Shown here: positions 25,201 to 38,660 of the stretch, in pieces
Position numbering within the stretch: position 1 is the stretch's first letter
How the letters are laid out: every line of letters starts with the position of its first letter
Source: Auanema rhodensis
Lineage: Eukaryota; Nematoda; Chromadorea; Rhabditida; Rhabditidae
Assembly: GCA_964057225.1 (NCBI GenBank)
Contig: OZ059900.1
Coordinates: 8,814,501 to 8,878,500 of the forward strand
Length of the DNA: 64,000 nucleotides
Direction of reading: 5' to 3'
The notes under the pieces: generated by a model
Told to the model about the DNA's origin: nothing
Databases searched by the model: none
The model's input: the letters and a program-made list of their open reading frames with translations, nothing else
Program-made: the position numbers and the translations under genes

Positions 25201-27131
25201 TTAGAAGAAAAAAATATGCTTAAGATCAAAAGTTTGACTGATTTTGCCAAAATGCCCTTCAAACCCCAAAAAACCAATAATTCTTGATATTTTCGGTCCT
25301 TTTTGACCAAAGTGGTTAAAATTGGACATATATATGTAAAAATAGTCAAAGTTTATGAATCCTGAATTTCAAATCCATATCTCAAAGGGTCTGATCAAAA
25401 CATACAGTTTTCACATGTTTTGTACCCAAAATCGTTGAATATATGGCGTTTTGAGCTTAAAAAGGCCCATATTTCAATCAGTTTTGATATTCGTGCAACA
25501 TACACCTATATCAACATTCTATGACAGTATTCCATACATTTAGTCGTTTTAGAAGAAAAAAATATGCTTAAGATCAAAAGTTTGACTGATTTTGCCAAAA
25601 TGCCCTTCAATCCCCAAAAAACCAATAATTCTTGATATTTTCGGTCCTTTTTGACCAAAGTGGTTAAAATTGAACATATATATGTAAAAATAGTCAAAGT
25701 TTATGAATCCTGAATTTCAAATCCATATCTCAAAGGGTCTGATCAAAACATACAGTTTTCACATGTTTTGTACCCAAAATCGTTGAATATATGGCGTTTT
25801 GAGCATAAAAAGGCCCATATTTCAATCAGTTTTGATATTCGTGCAAAATACACCTATATGAACATTCTTTGACAGTATTCCATACATTTAGTCGTTTTAG
25901 AAGAAAAAAATATGCTTAAGATCAAAAGTTTGACTGATTTTGCCAAAATGCCCTTCAATCCCCAAAAAACCAATAATTCTTGATATTTTCGGTTCTTTTT
26001 GACCAAAGTGGTTAAAATTGAACATATATATGTAAAAATAGTCAAAGTTTATGAATCCTGAATTTCAAATCCATATCTCAAAGGGTCTGATCAAAACATA
26101 CAGTTTTCACATGTTTTGTACCCAAAATCGTTGAATATATGGCGTTTTGAGCATAAAAAGGCCCATATTTCAATCAGTTTTGATATTCGTGCAAAATACA
26201 CCTATATGAACATTCTTTGACAGTATTTCATACATTTAGTCGTTTTAGAAGAAAAAAATATGCTTAAGATCAAAAGTTTGACTGATTTTGCCAAAATGCC
26301 CTTCAAACCCCAAAAAACCAATAATTCTTGATATTTTCGGTCCTTTTTGACCAAAGTGGTTGAAATTAGACATATATATGTAGAAATAGTCGAAGTTTAT
26401 GAATCCTGAATTTCAAATCCATATCTCAAAGGGTCTGATCAAAACATACAGTTTTCACATGTTTTGTACCCAAAATCGTTGAATATATGGCGTTTTGAGC
26501 ATAAAAAGGCCCATATTTCAATCAGTTTTGATATTCGTGCAAAATACACCTATATCAACATTCTATGACAGTATTTCATACATTTAGTCGTTTTAGAAGA
26601 GAAAAGTATGCTTAAGATCAAAAGTTTGACTGATTTTGCCAAAATGCCCTACAATCCCCAAAAAACCAATAATTCTTGATATTTTCGGTCCTTTTTGACC
26701 AAAGTGGTTGAAATTGGACATATATATGTAGAAATAGTCGAAGTTTATGAATCCTGAATTTCAAATCCATATCTCAAAGGGTCTGATCAAAACATACAGT
26801 TTTCACATGTTTTGTACCCAAAATCGTTGAATATATGGCGTTTTGAGCATAAAAAGGCCCATATTTCAATCAGTTTTGATATTCGTGCAAAATACACCTA
26901 TATCAACATTCTATGACAGTATTCCATACATTTAGTCGTTTTAGAAGAGAAAAGTATGCTTAAGATCAAAAGTTTGACTGATTTTGCCAAAATGCCCTAC
27001 AATCCCCAAAAAACCAATAATTCTTGATATTTTCGGTCCTTTTTGACCAAAGTGGTTAAAATTGAACATATATATGTAAAAATAGTCAAAGTTTATGAAT
27101 CCTGAATTTCAAATCCATATCTCAAAGGGTC
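22260..27131 (+). repeat. 14-monomer HOR, copy 2 (4,872 bp)
   Basis: The monomer order and every subfamily marker I checked match copy 1. The differences I found cluster in one stretch, 26.35-26.73 kb against 21.48-21.86 kb. A third copy begins at 27,132 but follows the pattern for only about two monomers (to about 27,827). Confidence 0.92.
22608..26087 (+). repeat. Nested five-monomer HOR, two tandem units of 1,740 bp (in 14-mer copy 2)
   Basis: This pair is the 4,872-bp-shifted copy of 17,736-21,215. The five-mer doubling must therefore be older than the 14-mer doubling. Confidence 0.88.
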
Positions 27132-28871
27132 TGATCAAAACATACAGTTTTCACATGTTTTGTACCCAAAATCGTTGAATATATGGCGTTTTGAGCATAA
27201 AAAGGCCCATATTTCAATCAGTTTTGATATTCGTGCAAAATACACCTATATGAACATTCTTTGACAGTATTTCATACATTTAGTCGTTTTAGAAGAAAAA
27301 AATATGCTTAAGATCAAAAGTTTGACTGATTTTGCCAAAATGCCCTTCAAACCCCAAAAAACCAATAATTCTTGATATTTTCGGTCCTTTTTGACCAAAG
27401 TGGTTAAAATTGGACATATATATGTAAAAATAGTCAAAGTTTATGAATCCTGAATTTCAAATCCATATCTCAAAGGGTCTGATCAAAACATACAGTTTTC
27501 ACATGTTTTGTACCCAAAATCGTTGAATATATGGCGTTTTGAGCATAAAAAGACCCATATTTCAATCAGTTTTGATATTCGTGCAAAATACACCTATATG
27601 AACATTCTATGACAGTATTTCATACATTTAGTCGTTTTAGAAGAAAAAAATATGCTTAAGATCAAAAGTTTGACTGATTTAGCCAAAATGTCCTTCAAAC
27701 CCCAAAAAACCAATAATTCTTGATATTTTCGGTCCTTTTTGACCAAAGTGGTTAAAATTAAACATATATATGTGAAAATAGTCAAAGTTTATGAATCCTG
27801 AATTTCAAATCCATATCTCAAAGGGTCTGATCAAAACATACAGTTTTCACATGTTTTGTACCCAAAATCGTTGAATATATGGCGTTTTGAGCATAAAAAG
27901 GCCCATATTTCAATCAGTTTTGATATTCGTGCAAAATACACTTATATCAACATTCTATGACAGTATTCCATACATTTAGTCGTTTTAGAAGAAAAAAATA
28001 TGCTTAAGATCAAAAGTTTGACTGATTTAGCCAAAATGCCCTTCAAACCCCAAAAAACCAATAATTCTTGATATTTTCGGTCCTTTTCGACCAAAGTGGT
28101 TAAAATTGGACATATATATGTAAAAATAGTCAAAGTTTATGAATCCTGAATTTCAAATCCATATCTCAAAGGGTCTGATCAAAACATACAGTTTTCACAT
28201 GTTTTGTACCCAAAATCGTTGAATATATGGCGTTTTGAGCATAAAAAGGCCCATATTTCAATCAGTTTTGATATTCGTGCAAAATACACCTATATGAACA
28301 TTCTATGACAGTATTTTATACATTTAGTCGTTTTAGAAGAAAAAAATATGCTTAAGATCAAAAGTTTGACTGATTTTGCCAAAATGCCCTTCAAACCCCA
28401 AAAAACCAATAATTCTTGATATTTTCGGTCCTTTTTGACCAAAGTGGTTAAAATTGAACATATATATGTAAAAATAGTCAAAGTTTATGAAACCTGAATT
28501 TCAAATCCATATCTCAAAGGGTCTGATCAAAACATACAGTTTTCACATGTTTTGTACCCAAAATCGTTGAATATATGGCGTTTTGAGCATAAAAAGGCCC
28601 ATATTTCAATCAGTTTTGATATTCGTGCAAAATACACCTATATGAACATTCTTTGACAGTATTTCATACATTTAGTCGTTTTAGAAGAAAAAAATATGCT
28701 TAAGATCAAAAGTTTGACTGATTTTGCCAAAATGCCCTTCAAACCCCAAAAAACCAATAATTCTTGATATTTTCGGTCCTTTTTGACCAAAGTGGTTAAA
28801 ATTGGACATATATATGTAAAAATAGTCAAAGTTTATGAATCCTGAATTTCAAATCCATATCTCAAAGGGTC

Positions 28872-31306
28872 TGATCAAAACATACAGTTTTCACATGTTT
28901 TGTACCCAAAATCGTTGAATATATGGCGTTTTGAGCTTAAAAAGGCCCATATTTCAATCAGTTTTGATATTCGTGCAACATACACCTATATGAACATTCT
29001 ATGACAGTATTTCATACATTTAGTCGTTTTAGAAGAAAAAAATATGCTTAAGATCAAAAGTTTGACTGATTTAGCCAAAATGTCCTTCAAACCCAAAAAA
29101 CCAATAATTCTTGATATTTTCGGTCCTTTTTGACCAAAGTGGTTAAAATTGAACATATATATGTGAAAATAGTCAAAGTTAATGAATCCTGAATTCCAAA
29201 TCCATATCTCAAAGGGTCTGATCAAAACATACAGTTTTCACATGTTTTGTAACCAAAATCGTTGAATATATGGCGTTTTGAGCATAAAAAGGCCCATATT
29301 TCAATCAGTTTTGATATTCGTGCAAAATACACTTATATCAACATTCTATGACAGTATTCCATACATTTAGTCGTTTTAGAAGAAAAAAATATGCTTAAGA
29401 TCAAAAGTTTGACTGATTTAGCCAAAATGCCCTTCAAACCCCAAAAAACCAATAATTCTTGATATTTTCGGTCCTTTTTGACCAAAGTGGTTAAAAATGG
29501 ACATATATATGTAAAAATAGTCAAAGTTTATGAATCCTGAATTTCAAATCCATATCTCAAAGGGTCTGATCAAAACATACAGTTTTCACATGTTTTGTAC
29601 CCAAAATCGTTGAATATATGGCGTTTTGAGCATAAAAAGGCCCATATTTCAATCAGTTTTGATAATCGTACAAAATACACCTATATGAACATTCTATGAC
29701 AGTATTACATACATTTAGTCGTTTTAGAACAAAAAAATATGCTTAAGATTAAAAGTTTGACTGATTTTGCCAAAATGCCCTTCAAACCCCAAAAAACCAA
29801 TAATTCTTGATATTTTCGGTCCTTTTTGACCAAAGTGGTTAAAATTGAACATATATATGTAAAAATAGTCAAAGTTTATGAATCCTGAATTTCAAATCCA
29901 TATCTCAAAGGGTCTGATCAAAACATACAGTTTTCACATGTTTTGTACCCAAAATCGTTGAATATATGGCGTTTTGAGCATAAAAAGGCCCATATTTCAA
30001 TCAGTTTTGATATTCGTGCAAAATACACTTATATCAACATTCTATGACAGTATTCCATACATTTAGTCGTTTTAGAAGAAAAAAATATGCTTAAGATCAA
30101 AAGTTTGACTGATTTAGCCAAAATGCCCTTCAAACCCCAAAAAACCAATAATTCTTGATATTTTCGGTCCTTTTTGACCAAAGTGGTTAAAATTGGACAT
30201 ATATATGTAAAAATAGTCAAAGTTTATGAATCCTGAATTTCAAATCCACATCTCAAAGGGTCTGATCAAAACATACAGTTTTCACATGTTTTGTACCCAA
30301 AATCGTTGAATATATGGCGTTTTGAGCATAAAAAGGCCCATATTTCAATCAGTTTTGATATTCGTGCAAAATACACCTATATGAACATTCTATGACAGTA
30401 TTTCATACATTTAGTCGTTTTAGAAGAAAAAAATATGCTTAAGATCAAAAGTTTGACTGATTTTGCCAAAATGCCCTTCAAACCCCAAAAAACCAATAAT
30501 TCTTGATATTTTCGGTCCTTTTTGAACAAAGTGGTTAAAATTGAACATATATATGTAAAAATAGTCAAAGTTTATGAAACCTGAATTTCAAATCCATATC
30601 TCAAAGGGTCTGATCAAAACATACAGTTTTCACATGTTTTGTACCCAAAATCGTTGAATATATGGCGTTTTGAGCATAAAAAGGCCCATATTTCAATCAG
30701 TTTCGATATTCGTGCAAAATACACCTATATCAACATTCTATGACAGTATTCCATACATTTAGTCGTTTTAGAAGAAAAAAATATGCTTAAGATCAAAAGT
30801 TTGACTGATTTTGCCAAAATGCCCTTCAATCCCCAAAAAACCAATAATTCTTGATATTTTCGGTCCTTTTTGACCAAAGTGGTTAAAATTGAACATATAT
30901 ATGTAAAAATAGTCAAAGTTTATGAATCCTGAATTTCAAATCCATATCTCAAAGGGTCTGATCAAAACATACAGTTTTCACATGTTTTGTACCCAAAATC
31001 GTTGAATATATGGCGTTTTGAGCATAAAAAGGCCCATATTTCAATCAGTTTTGATATTCGTGCAAAATACACCTATATGAACATTCTTTGACAGTATTTC
31101 ATACATTTAGTCGTTTTAGAAGAAAAAAATATGCTTAAGATCAAAAGTTTGACTGATTTTGCCAAAATGCCCTTCAAACCCCAAAAAACCAATAATTCTT
31201 GATATTTTCGGTCCTTTTTGACCAAAGTGGTTAAAATTGGACATATATATGTAAAAATAGTCAAAGTTTATGAATCCTGAATTTCAAATCCATATCTCAA
31301 AGGGTC
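28872..31306 (+). repeat. Marker segment whose inverted relative lies at 50.2-52.4 kb
   Basis: This seven-monomer stretch holds a 347-bp unit, a GTAACC unit, a unit with AGATTAAAAG (near 29.75 kb) and a unit with TTGAACAAAGTGG (near 30.52 kb). The last two are private changes seen again only in the reverse block. It also has its own later changes, GAACAAAAAA near 29.73 kb and ATCGTACA near 29.67 kb. Confidence 0.8.
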
Positions 31307-33394
31307 TGATCAAAACATACAGTTTTCACATGTTTTGTACCCAAAATCGTTGAATATATGGCGTTTTGAGCTTAAAAAGGCCCATATTTCAATCAGTTTT
31401 GATATTCGTGCAAAATACACCTATATGAACATTCTATGACAGTATTTCATACATTTAGTCGTTTTAGAAGAAAAAAATATGCTTAAGATCAAAAGTTTGA
31501 CTGATTTTGCCAAAATGCCCTTCAAACCCCAAAAAACCAATAATTCTTGATATTTTCGGTCCTTTTTGACCAAAGTGGTTAAAATTGAACATATATATGT
31601 AAAAATAGTCAAAGTTTATGAAACCTGAATTTCAAATCCATATCTCAAAGGGTCTGATCAAAACATACAGTTTTCACATGTTTTGTACCCAAAATCGTTG
31701 AATATATGGCGTTTTGAGCATAAAAAGGCCCATATTTCAATCAGTTTTGATATTCGTGCAAAATACACCTATATGAACATTCTATGACAGTATTTCATAC
31801 ATTTAGTCGTTTTAGAAGAAAAAAATATGCTTAAGATCAAAAGTTTGACTGATTTAGCCAAAATGCCCTTCAAACCCCAAAAAACCAATAATTCTTGATA
31901 TTTTCGGTCCTTTTTGACCAAAGTGGTTAAAATTGAACATATATATGTAAAAATAGTCAAAGTTTATGAAACCTGAATTTCAAATCCATATCTCAAAGGG
32001 TCTGATCAAAACATACAGTTTTCACATGTTTTGTACCCAAAATCGTTGAATATATGGCGTTTTGAGCATAAAAAGACCCATATTTCAATCAGTTTTGATA
32101 TTCGTGCAAAATACACCTATATGAACATTCTATGACAGTATTTCATACATTTAGTCGTTTTAGAAGAAAAAAATATGCTTAAGATCAAAAGTTTGACTGA
32201 TTTAGCCAAAATGTCCTTCAAACCCCAAAAAACCAATAATTCTTGATATTTTCGGTCCTTTTTGACCAAAGTGGTTAAAATTAAACATATATATGTGAAA
32301 ATAGTCAAAGTTTATGAATCCTGAATTTTAAATCCATATCTCAAAGGGTCTGATCAAAACATACAGTTTTCACATGTTTTGTACCCAAAATCGTTGAATA
32401 TATGGCGTTTTGAGCATAAAAAGGCCCATATTTCAATCAGTTTTGATATTCGTGCAAAATACACCTATATGAACATTCTATGACAGTATTTCATACATTT
32501 AGTCGTTTTAGAAGAAAAAAATATGCTTAAGATCCAAAGTTTGACTGATTTTGCCAAAATGCCCTTCAAACCCCAAAAAACCAATAATTCTTGATATTTT
32601 CGGTCCTTTTTGACCAAAGTGGTTAAAATTGGACATATATATGTAGAAATAGTCGAAGTTTATGAATCCTGAATTTCAAATCCATATCTCAAAGGGTCTG
32701 ATCAAAACATACAGTTTTCACATGTTTTGTACCCAAAATCGTTGAATATATGGCGTTTTGAGCATAAAAAGGCCCATATTTCAATCAGTTTCGATATTCG
32801 TGCAAAATACACCTATATCAACATTCTATGACAGTATTCCATACATTTAGTCGTTTTAGAAGAAAAAAATATGCTTAAGATCAAAAGTTTGACTGATTTT
32901 GCCAAAATGCCCTTCAATCCCCAAAAAACCAATAATTCTTGATATTTTCGGTCCTTTTCGACCAAAGTGGTTAAAATTGAACATATATATGTAAAAATAG
33001 TCAAAGTTTATGAATCCTGAATTTCAAATCCATATCTCAAAGGGTCTGATCAAAACATACAGTTTTCACATGTTTTGTACCCAAAATCGTTGAATATATG
33101 GCGTTTTGAGCATAAAAAGGCCCATATTTCAATCAGTTTTGATATTCGTGCAAAATACACCTATATGAACATTCTTTGACAGTATTTCATACATTTAGTC
33201 GTTTTAGAAGAAAAAAATATGCTTAAGATCAAAAGTTTGACTGATTTTGCCAAAATGCCCTTCAAACCCCAAAAAACCAATAATTCTTGATATTTTCGGT
33301 CCTTTTTGACCAAAGTGGTTAAAATTGGACATATATATGTAAAAATAGTCAAAGTTTATGAATCCTGAATTTCAAATCCATATCTCAAAGGGTC

Positions 33395-36300
33395 TGATCA
33401 AAACATACAGTTTTCACATGTTTTGTACCCAAAATCGTTGAATATATGGCGTTTTGAGCATAAAAAGGCCCATATTTCAATCAGTTTTGATATTCGTGCA
33501 AAATACACCTATATGAACATTCTATGACAGTATTTCATACATTTAGTCGTTTTAGAAGAAAAAAATATGCTTAAGATCAAAAGTTTGACTGATTTAGCCA
33601 AAATGCCCTTCAAACCCCAAAAAACCAATAATTCTTGATATTTTCGGTCCTTTTTGACCAAAGTGGTTAAAATTGGACATATATATGTAGAAACAGTCGA
33701 AGTTTATGAATCCTGAATTTCAAATCCATATCTCAAAGGGTCTGATCAAAACATACAGTTTTCACATGTTTTGTACCCAAAATCGTTGAATATATGGCGT
33801 TTTGAGCATAAAAAGGCCCATATTTCAATCAGTTTTGATATTCGTGCAAAGTACACCTATATGAACATTTTATGACAGTATTTCATATATTTAGTCGTTT
33901 TAGAAGAAAAAAATATGCTTAAGATCAAAAGTTTGACTGATTTTGCCAAAATGCCCTTCAAACCCCAAAAAACCAATAATTCTTGATATTTTCGGTCCTT
34001 TTTGACCAAAGTGGTTAAAATTGAACATATATATGTTAAAATAGTCAAAGTTTATAAATCCTGAACTTCAAATCCATATCTCAAAGGGTCTGATCAAAAC
34101 ATACAGTTTTCACATGTTTTGTACCCAGAATCGTTGAATATATGGCGTTTTGAGCATAAAAAGACCCATATTTCAATCAGTTTTGATATTCGTGCAAAAT
34201 ACACCTATATGAACATTCTATGACATTATTTCATACTATTAGTCGTTTTAGAAGAAAAAAATATGCTTAAGATCAAAAGTTTGACTGATTTTGCCAAAAT
34301 GCCCTTCAAACCTCAAAAAACCAATAATTCTTGATATTTTCGGTCCTTTTTGACCAAAGTAGTTAAAATTGAACATATAGATGTGAAAATAGTCAAAGTT
34401 TATGAATCCTAAACTTCAGATCCATATCTCAAAGGGTCTGATCTAAACATACAGTTTTCACATGTTTTGTACCCAAAATCGTTGAATATATGGCGTTTTG
34501 AGCATAAAAAGGCCCATATTTCAATCAGTTTTGATATTCGTGCAAATTACACCTATATAAACATTCTATGACAGTATTTCATAAATTTAGTCGTTTTAGA
34601 AGAAAAAAATATGCTTAAGATCAAAAGTTTGAGTGATTTTGCCAAAATGCCCTTCAAACCCCAAAAAACCAATAATTCTTGATATTTTCGGTCCTTTTTG
34701 ACCAAAGTAGTTAAAATTGAACATATAGATGTGAAAATAGTCAAAGTTTATGAATCCTAAACTTCAGATCCATATCTCAAAGGGTCTGATCTAAACATAC
34801 AGTTTTCACATGTTTTGTACCCAAAATCGTTGAATATATGGCGTTTTGAGCATAAAAAGGCCCATATTTCAATCAGTTTTGATATTCGTGCAAATTACAC
34901 CTATATAAACATTCTATGACAGTATTTCATAAATTTAGTCGTTTTAGAAGAAAAAAATATGCTTAAGATCAAAAGTTTGAGTGATTTTGCCAAAATGCCC
35001 TTCAAACCCCAAAAAACCAATAATTCTTGATATTTTCGGTCCTTTTTGACCAAAGTGGTTAAAATTGGACATATATATGTAAAAATAGTCAAAGTTTATG
35101 AATCCTGAATTTCAAATCCATATCTCAAAGGGTCTGATCAAAACATACAGTTTTCACATGTTTTGTACCCAAAATCGTTGAATATATGGCGTTTTGAGCA
35201 TAAAAAGGCCCATATTTCAATCAGTTTTGATATTCGTGCAAAATACACCTATATGAACATTCTATGACAGTATTTCATACATTTAGTCGTTTTAGAAGAA
35301 AAAAATATGCTTAAGATCAAAAGTTTGACTGATTTAGCCAAAATGCCCTTCAAACCCCAAAAAACCAATAATTCTTGATATTTTCGGTCCTTTTTGACCA
35401 AAGTGGTTAAAATTGGACATATATATGTAGAAACAGTCGAAGTTTATGAATCCTGAATTTCAAATCCATATCTCAAAGGGTCTGATCAAAACATACAGTT
35501 TTCACATGTTTTGTACCCAAAATCGTTGAATATATGGCGTTTTGAGCATAAAAAGGCCCATATTTCAATCAGTTTTGATATTCGTGCAAAGTACACCTAT
35601 ATGAACATTTTATGACAGTATTTCATATATTTAGTCGTTTTAGAAGAAAAAAATATGCTTAAGATCAAAAGTTTGACTGATTTTGCCAAAATGCCCTTCA
35701 AACCCCAAAAAACCAATAATTCTTGATATTTTCGGTCCTTTTTGACCAAAGTGGTTAAAATTGAACATATATATGTTAAAATAGTCAAAGTTTATAAATC
35801 CTGAACTTCAAATCCATATCTCAAAGGGTCTGATCAAAACATACAGTTTTCACATGTTTTGTACCCAGAATCGTTGAATATATGGCGTTTTGAGCATAAA
35901 AAGACCCATATTTCAATCAGTTTTGATATTCGTGCAAAATACACCTATATGAACATTCTATGACATTATTTCATACTATTAGTCGTTTTAGAAGAAAAAA
36001 ATATGCTTAAGATCAAAAGTTTGACTGATTTTGCCAAAATGCCCTTCAAACCTCAAAAAACCAATAATTCTTGATATTTTCGGTCCTTTTTGACCAAAGT
36101 AGTTAAAATTGAACATATAGATGTGAAAATAGTCAAAGTTTATGAATCCTAAACTTCAGATCCATATCTCAAAGGGTCTGATCTAAACATACAGTTTTCA
36201 CATGTTTTGTACCCAAAATCGTTGAATATATGGCGTTTTGAGCATAAAAAGGCCCATATTTCAATCAGTTTTGATATTCGTGCAAATTACACCTATATAA

Positions 36301-36450
36301 ACATTCTATGACAGTATTTCATAAATTTAGTCGTTTTAGAAGAAAAAAATATGCTTAAGATCAAAAGTTTGAGTGATTTTGCCAAAATGCCCTTCAAACC
36401 CCAAAAAACCAATAATTCTTGATATTTTCGGTCCTTTTTGACCAAAGTGG
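33395..36450 (+). repeat. Second, unrelated 1,740-bp tandem duplication (diverged subfamily)
   Basis: The sequence from 33,395 repeats from 35,135 with offset 1,740, including AAACAGTCGAAG (33.69 and 35.43 kb), GCAAAGTAC, CATACTATTAG (34.23 and 35.97 kb) and AACCTCAAA (34.31 and 36.05 kb). The match runs to about 36.45 kb, where the second copy switches from GTAGTTAAAA-type to GTGGTTAAAA-type sequence. The junction between copies lies inside the mosaic monomer 34,787-35,134. Confidence 0.88.
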
Positions 36451-37216
36451 TTAAAATTGAACATATATATGTTAAAATAGTCAAAGTTTATAAATCCTGA
36501 ATTTCAAATCCATATCTCAAAGGGTCTGATCAAAACATACAGTTTTCACATGTTTTGTACCCAGAATCGTTGAATATATGGCGTTTTGAGCATAAAAAGG
36601 CCCATATTTCAATCAGTTTTGATATTCGTGCAAAATACACCTATATGAACATTCTATGACATTATTTCATAAATTTAGTCGTTTTAGAAGAAAAAAATAT
36701 GCTTAAGATCAAAAGTTTGAGTGATTTTGCCAAAATGCCCTTCAAACCCCAAAAAACCAATAATTCTTGATATTTTCGGTCCTTTTTGACCAAAGTGGTT
36801 AAAATTGAACATATATATGTTAAAATAGTCAAAGTTTATAAATCCTGAATTTCAAATCCATATCTCAAAGGGTCTGATCTAAACATACAGTTTTCACATG
36901 TTTTGTACCCAAAATCGTTGAATATATGGCGTTTTGAGCATAAAAAGGCCCATATTTCAATCAGTTTTGATATTCGTGCAAAATACACCTATATGAACAT
37001 TCTATGACAGTATTTCATACATTTAGTCGTTTTAGAAGAAAAAAATATGCTTAAGATCAAAAGTTTGACTGATTTAGCCAAAATGCCCTTCAAACCCCAA
37101 AAAACCAATAATTCTTGATATTTTCGGTCCTTTTTGACCAAAGTGGTTAAAATTGGACATATATATGTAAAAATAGTCAAAGTTTATGAATCCTGAATTT
37201 CAAATCCATATCTCAA

Positions 37217-37638
37217 TTATTGGTTTTTTGAGGTTTGAAGGGCATTTTGGCAAAATCAGTCAAACTTTTGATCTTAAGCATATTTTTTTCTTCTAAAACG
37301 ACTAATAGTATGAAATAATGTCATAGAATGTTCATATAGGTGTATTTTGCACGAATATCAAAACTGATTGAAATATGGGCCTTTTTATGCTCAAAACGCC
37401 ATATATTCAACGATTCTGGGTACAAAACATGTGAAAACTGTATGTTTTGATCAGACCCTTTGAGATATGGATTTGAAGTTCAGGATTTATAAACTTTGAC
37501 TATTTTAACATATATATGTTCAATTTTAACCACTTTGGTCAAAAAGGACCGAAAATATCAAGAATTATTGGTTTTTTGGGGTTTGAAGGGCATTTTGGCA
37601 AAATCAGTCAAACTTTTGATCTTAAGCATATTTTTTTT
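37217..37638 (-). repeat. Inverted 1.2-monomer insert, copy 1 (422 bp)
   Basis: Sequence flips at 37,217 (phase 237 running down through phase 1 and on to phase 165) and returns to forward at 37,639. The left junction shares AA between both partners. The right junction joins an eight-T run to CCAAAAACC. Read on the minus strand, the insert matches 33,907-34,327 base for base except one G for A (counterpart of 34,164) and one extra T. Forward array resumes at phase about 223, so the event also removed part of the normal period. Confidence 0.93.
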
Positions 37639-38660
37639 CCAAAAACCAATAATTCTTGATATTTTCGGTCCTTTTTGACCAAAGTGGTTGAAATTGAACA
37701 TATATATGTAAAAATAGTCAAAGATTATGAATCCTGATTTTCAAATCCATATCTCAAAGGGTCTGATCAAAACATACAGTTTTCACATGTTTTGTACCCA
37801 AAATCGTTGAATATATGGCGTTTTGAGCATAAAAAGGCCCATATTTCAATCAGTTTTGATATTCGTGCAAAATACACCTATATAAACATTCTATGACAGT
37901 ATTTCATAAATTTAGTCGTTTTAGAAGAAAAAAATATGCTTAAGATCAAAAGTTTGAGTGATTTTGCCAAAATGCCCTTCAAACCCCAAAAAACCAATAA
38001 TTCTTGATATTTTCGGTCCTTTTTGACCAAAGTGGTTAAAATTGAACATATATATGTTAAAATAGTCAAAGTTTATAAATCCTGAATTTCAAATCCATAT
38101 CTCAAAGGGTCTGATCAAAACATACAGTTTTCACATGTTTTGTACCCAGAATCGTTGAATATATGGCGTTTTGAGCATAAAAAGGCCCATATTTCAATCA
38201 GTTTTGATATTCGTGCAAAATACACCTATATGAACATTCTATGACATTATTTCATATATTTAGTCGTTTTAGAAGAAAAAAATATGCTTAAGATCAAAAG
38301 TTTGAGTGATTTTGCCAAAATGCCCTTCAAACCCCAAAAAACCAATAATTCTTGATATTTTCGGTCCTTTTTGACCAAAGTGGTTAAAATTGAACATATA
38401 TATGTTAAAATAGTCAAAGTTTATAAATCCTGAATTTCAAATCCATATCTCAAAGGGTCTGATCAAAACATACAGTTTTCACATGTTTTGTACCCAGAAT
38501 CGTTGAATATATGGCGTTTTGAGCATAAAAAGGCCCATATTTCAATCAGTTTTGATATTCGTGCAAAATACACCTATATGAACATTCTATGACATTATTT
38601 CATATATTTAGTCGTTTTAGAAGAAAAAAATATGCTTAAGATCAAAAGTTTGACTGATTT

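Larger units (their letters stand above)
1..37216 (+). repeat. Forward-oriented block 1 (about 107 monomers)
   Basis: All monomers read TGATCA to GGGTC on the plus strand. Several higher-order repeats are nested here (listed separately). Between them lie monomers of the same subfamilies in less regular order, for example 5,907-7,646 and 27,828-33,394. The block ends abruptly at phase 342 of the monomer starting at 36,875, where an inverted segment begins. Confidence 0.95.

Noticed and set aside
37217-37638. Transposable element insertion
   Set aside because: The insert is pure satellite in inverted orientation; there are no terminal repeats, no target-site duplication and no foreign sequence.
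37496-37678. 60-codon plus-strand open frame across the inverted insert, repeated at 41,517, 45,538 and 47,122
   Set aside because: It is the same satellite frame read in the inverted piece and running through the junction; it also starts at TTG and is copied with the HOR.
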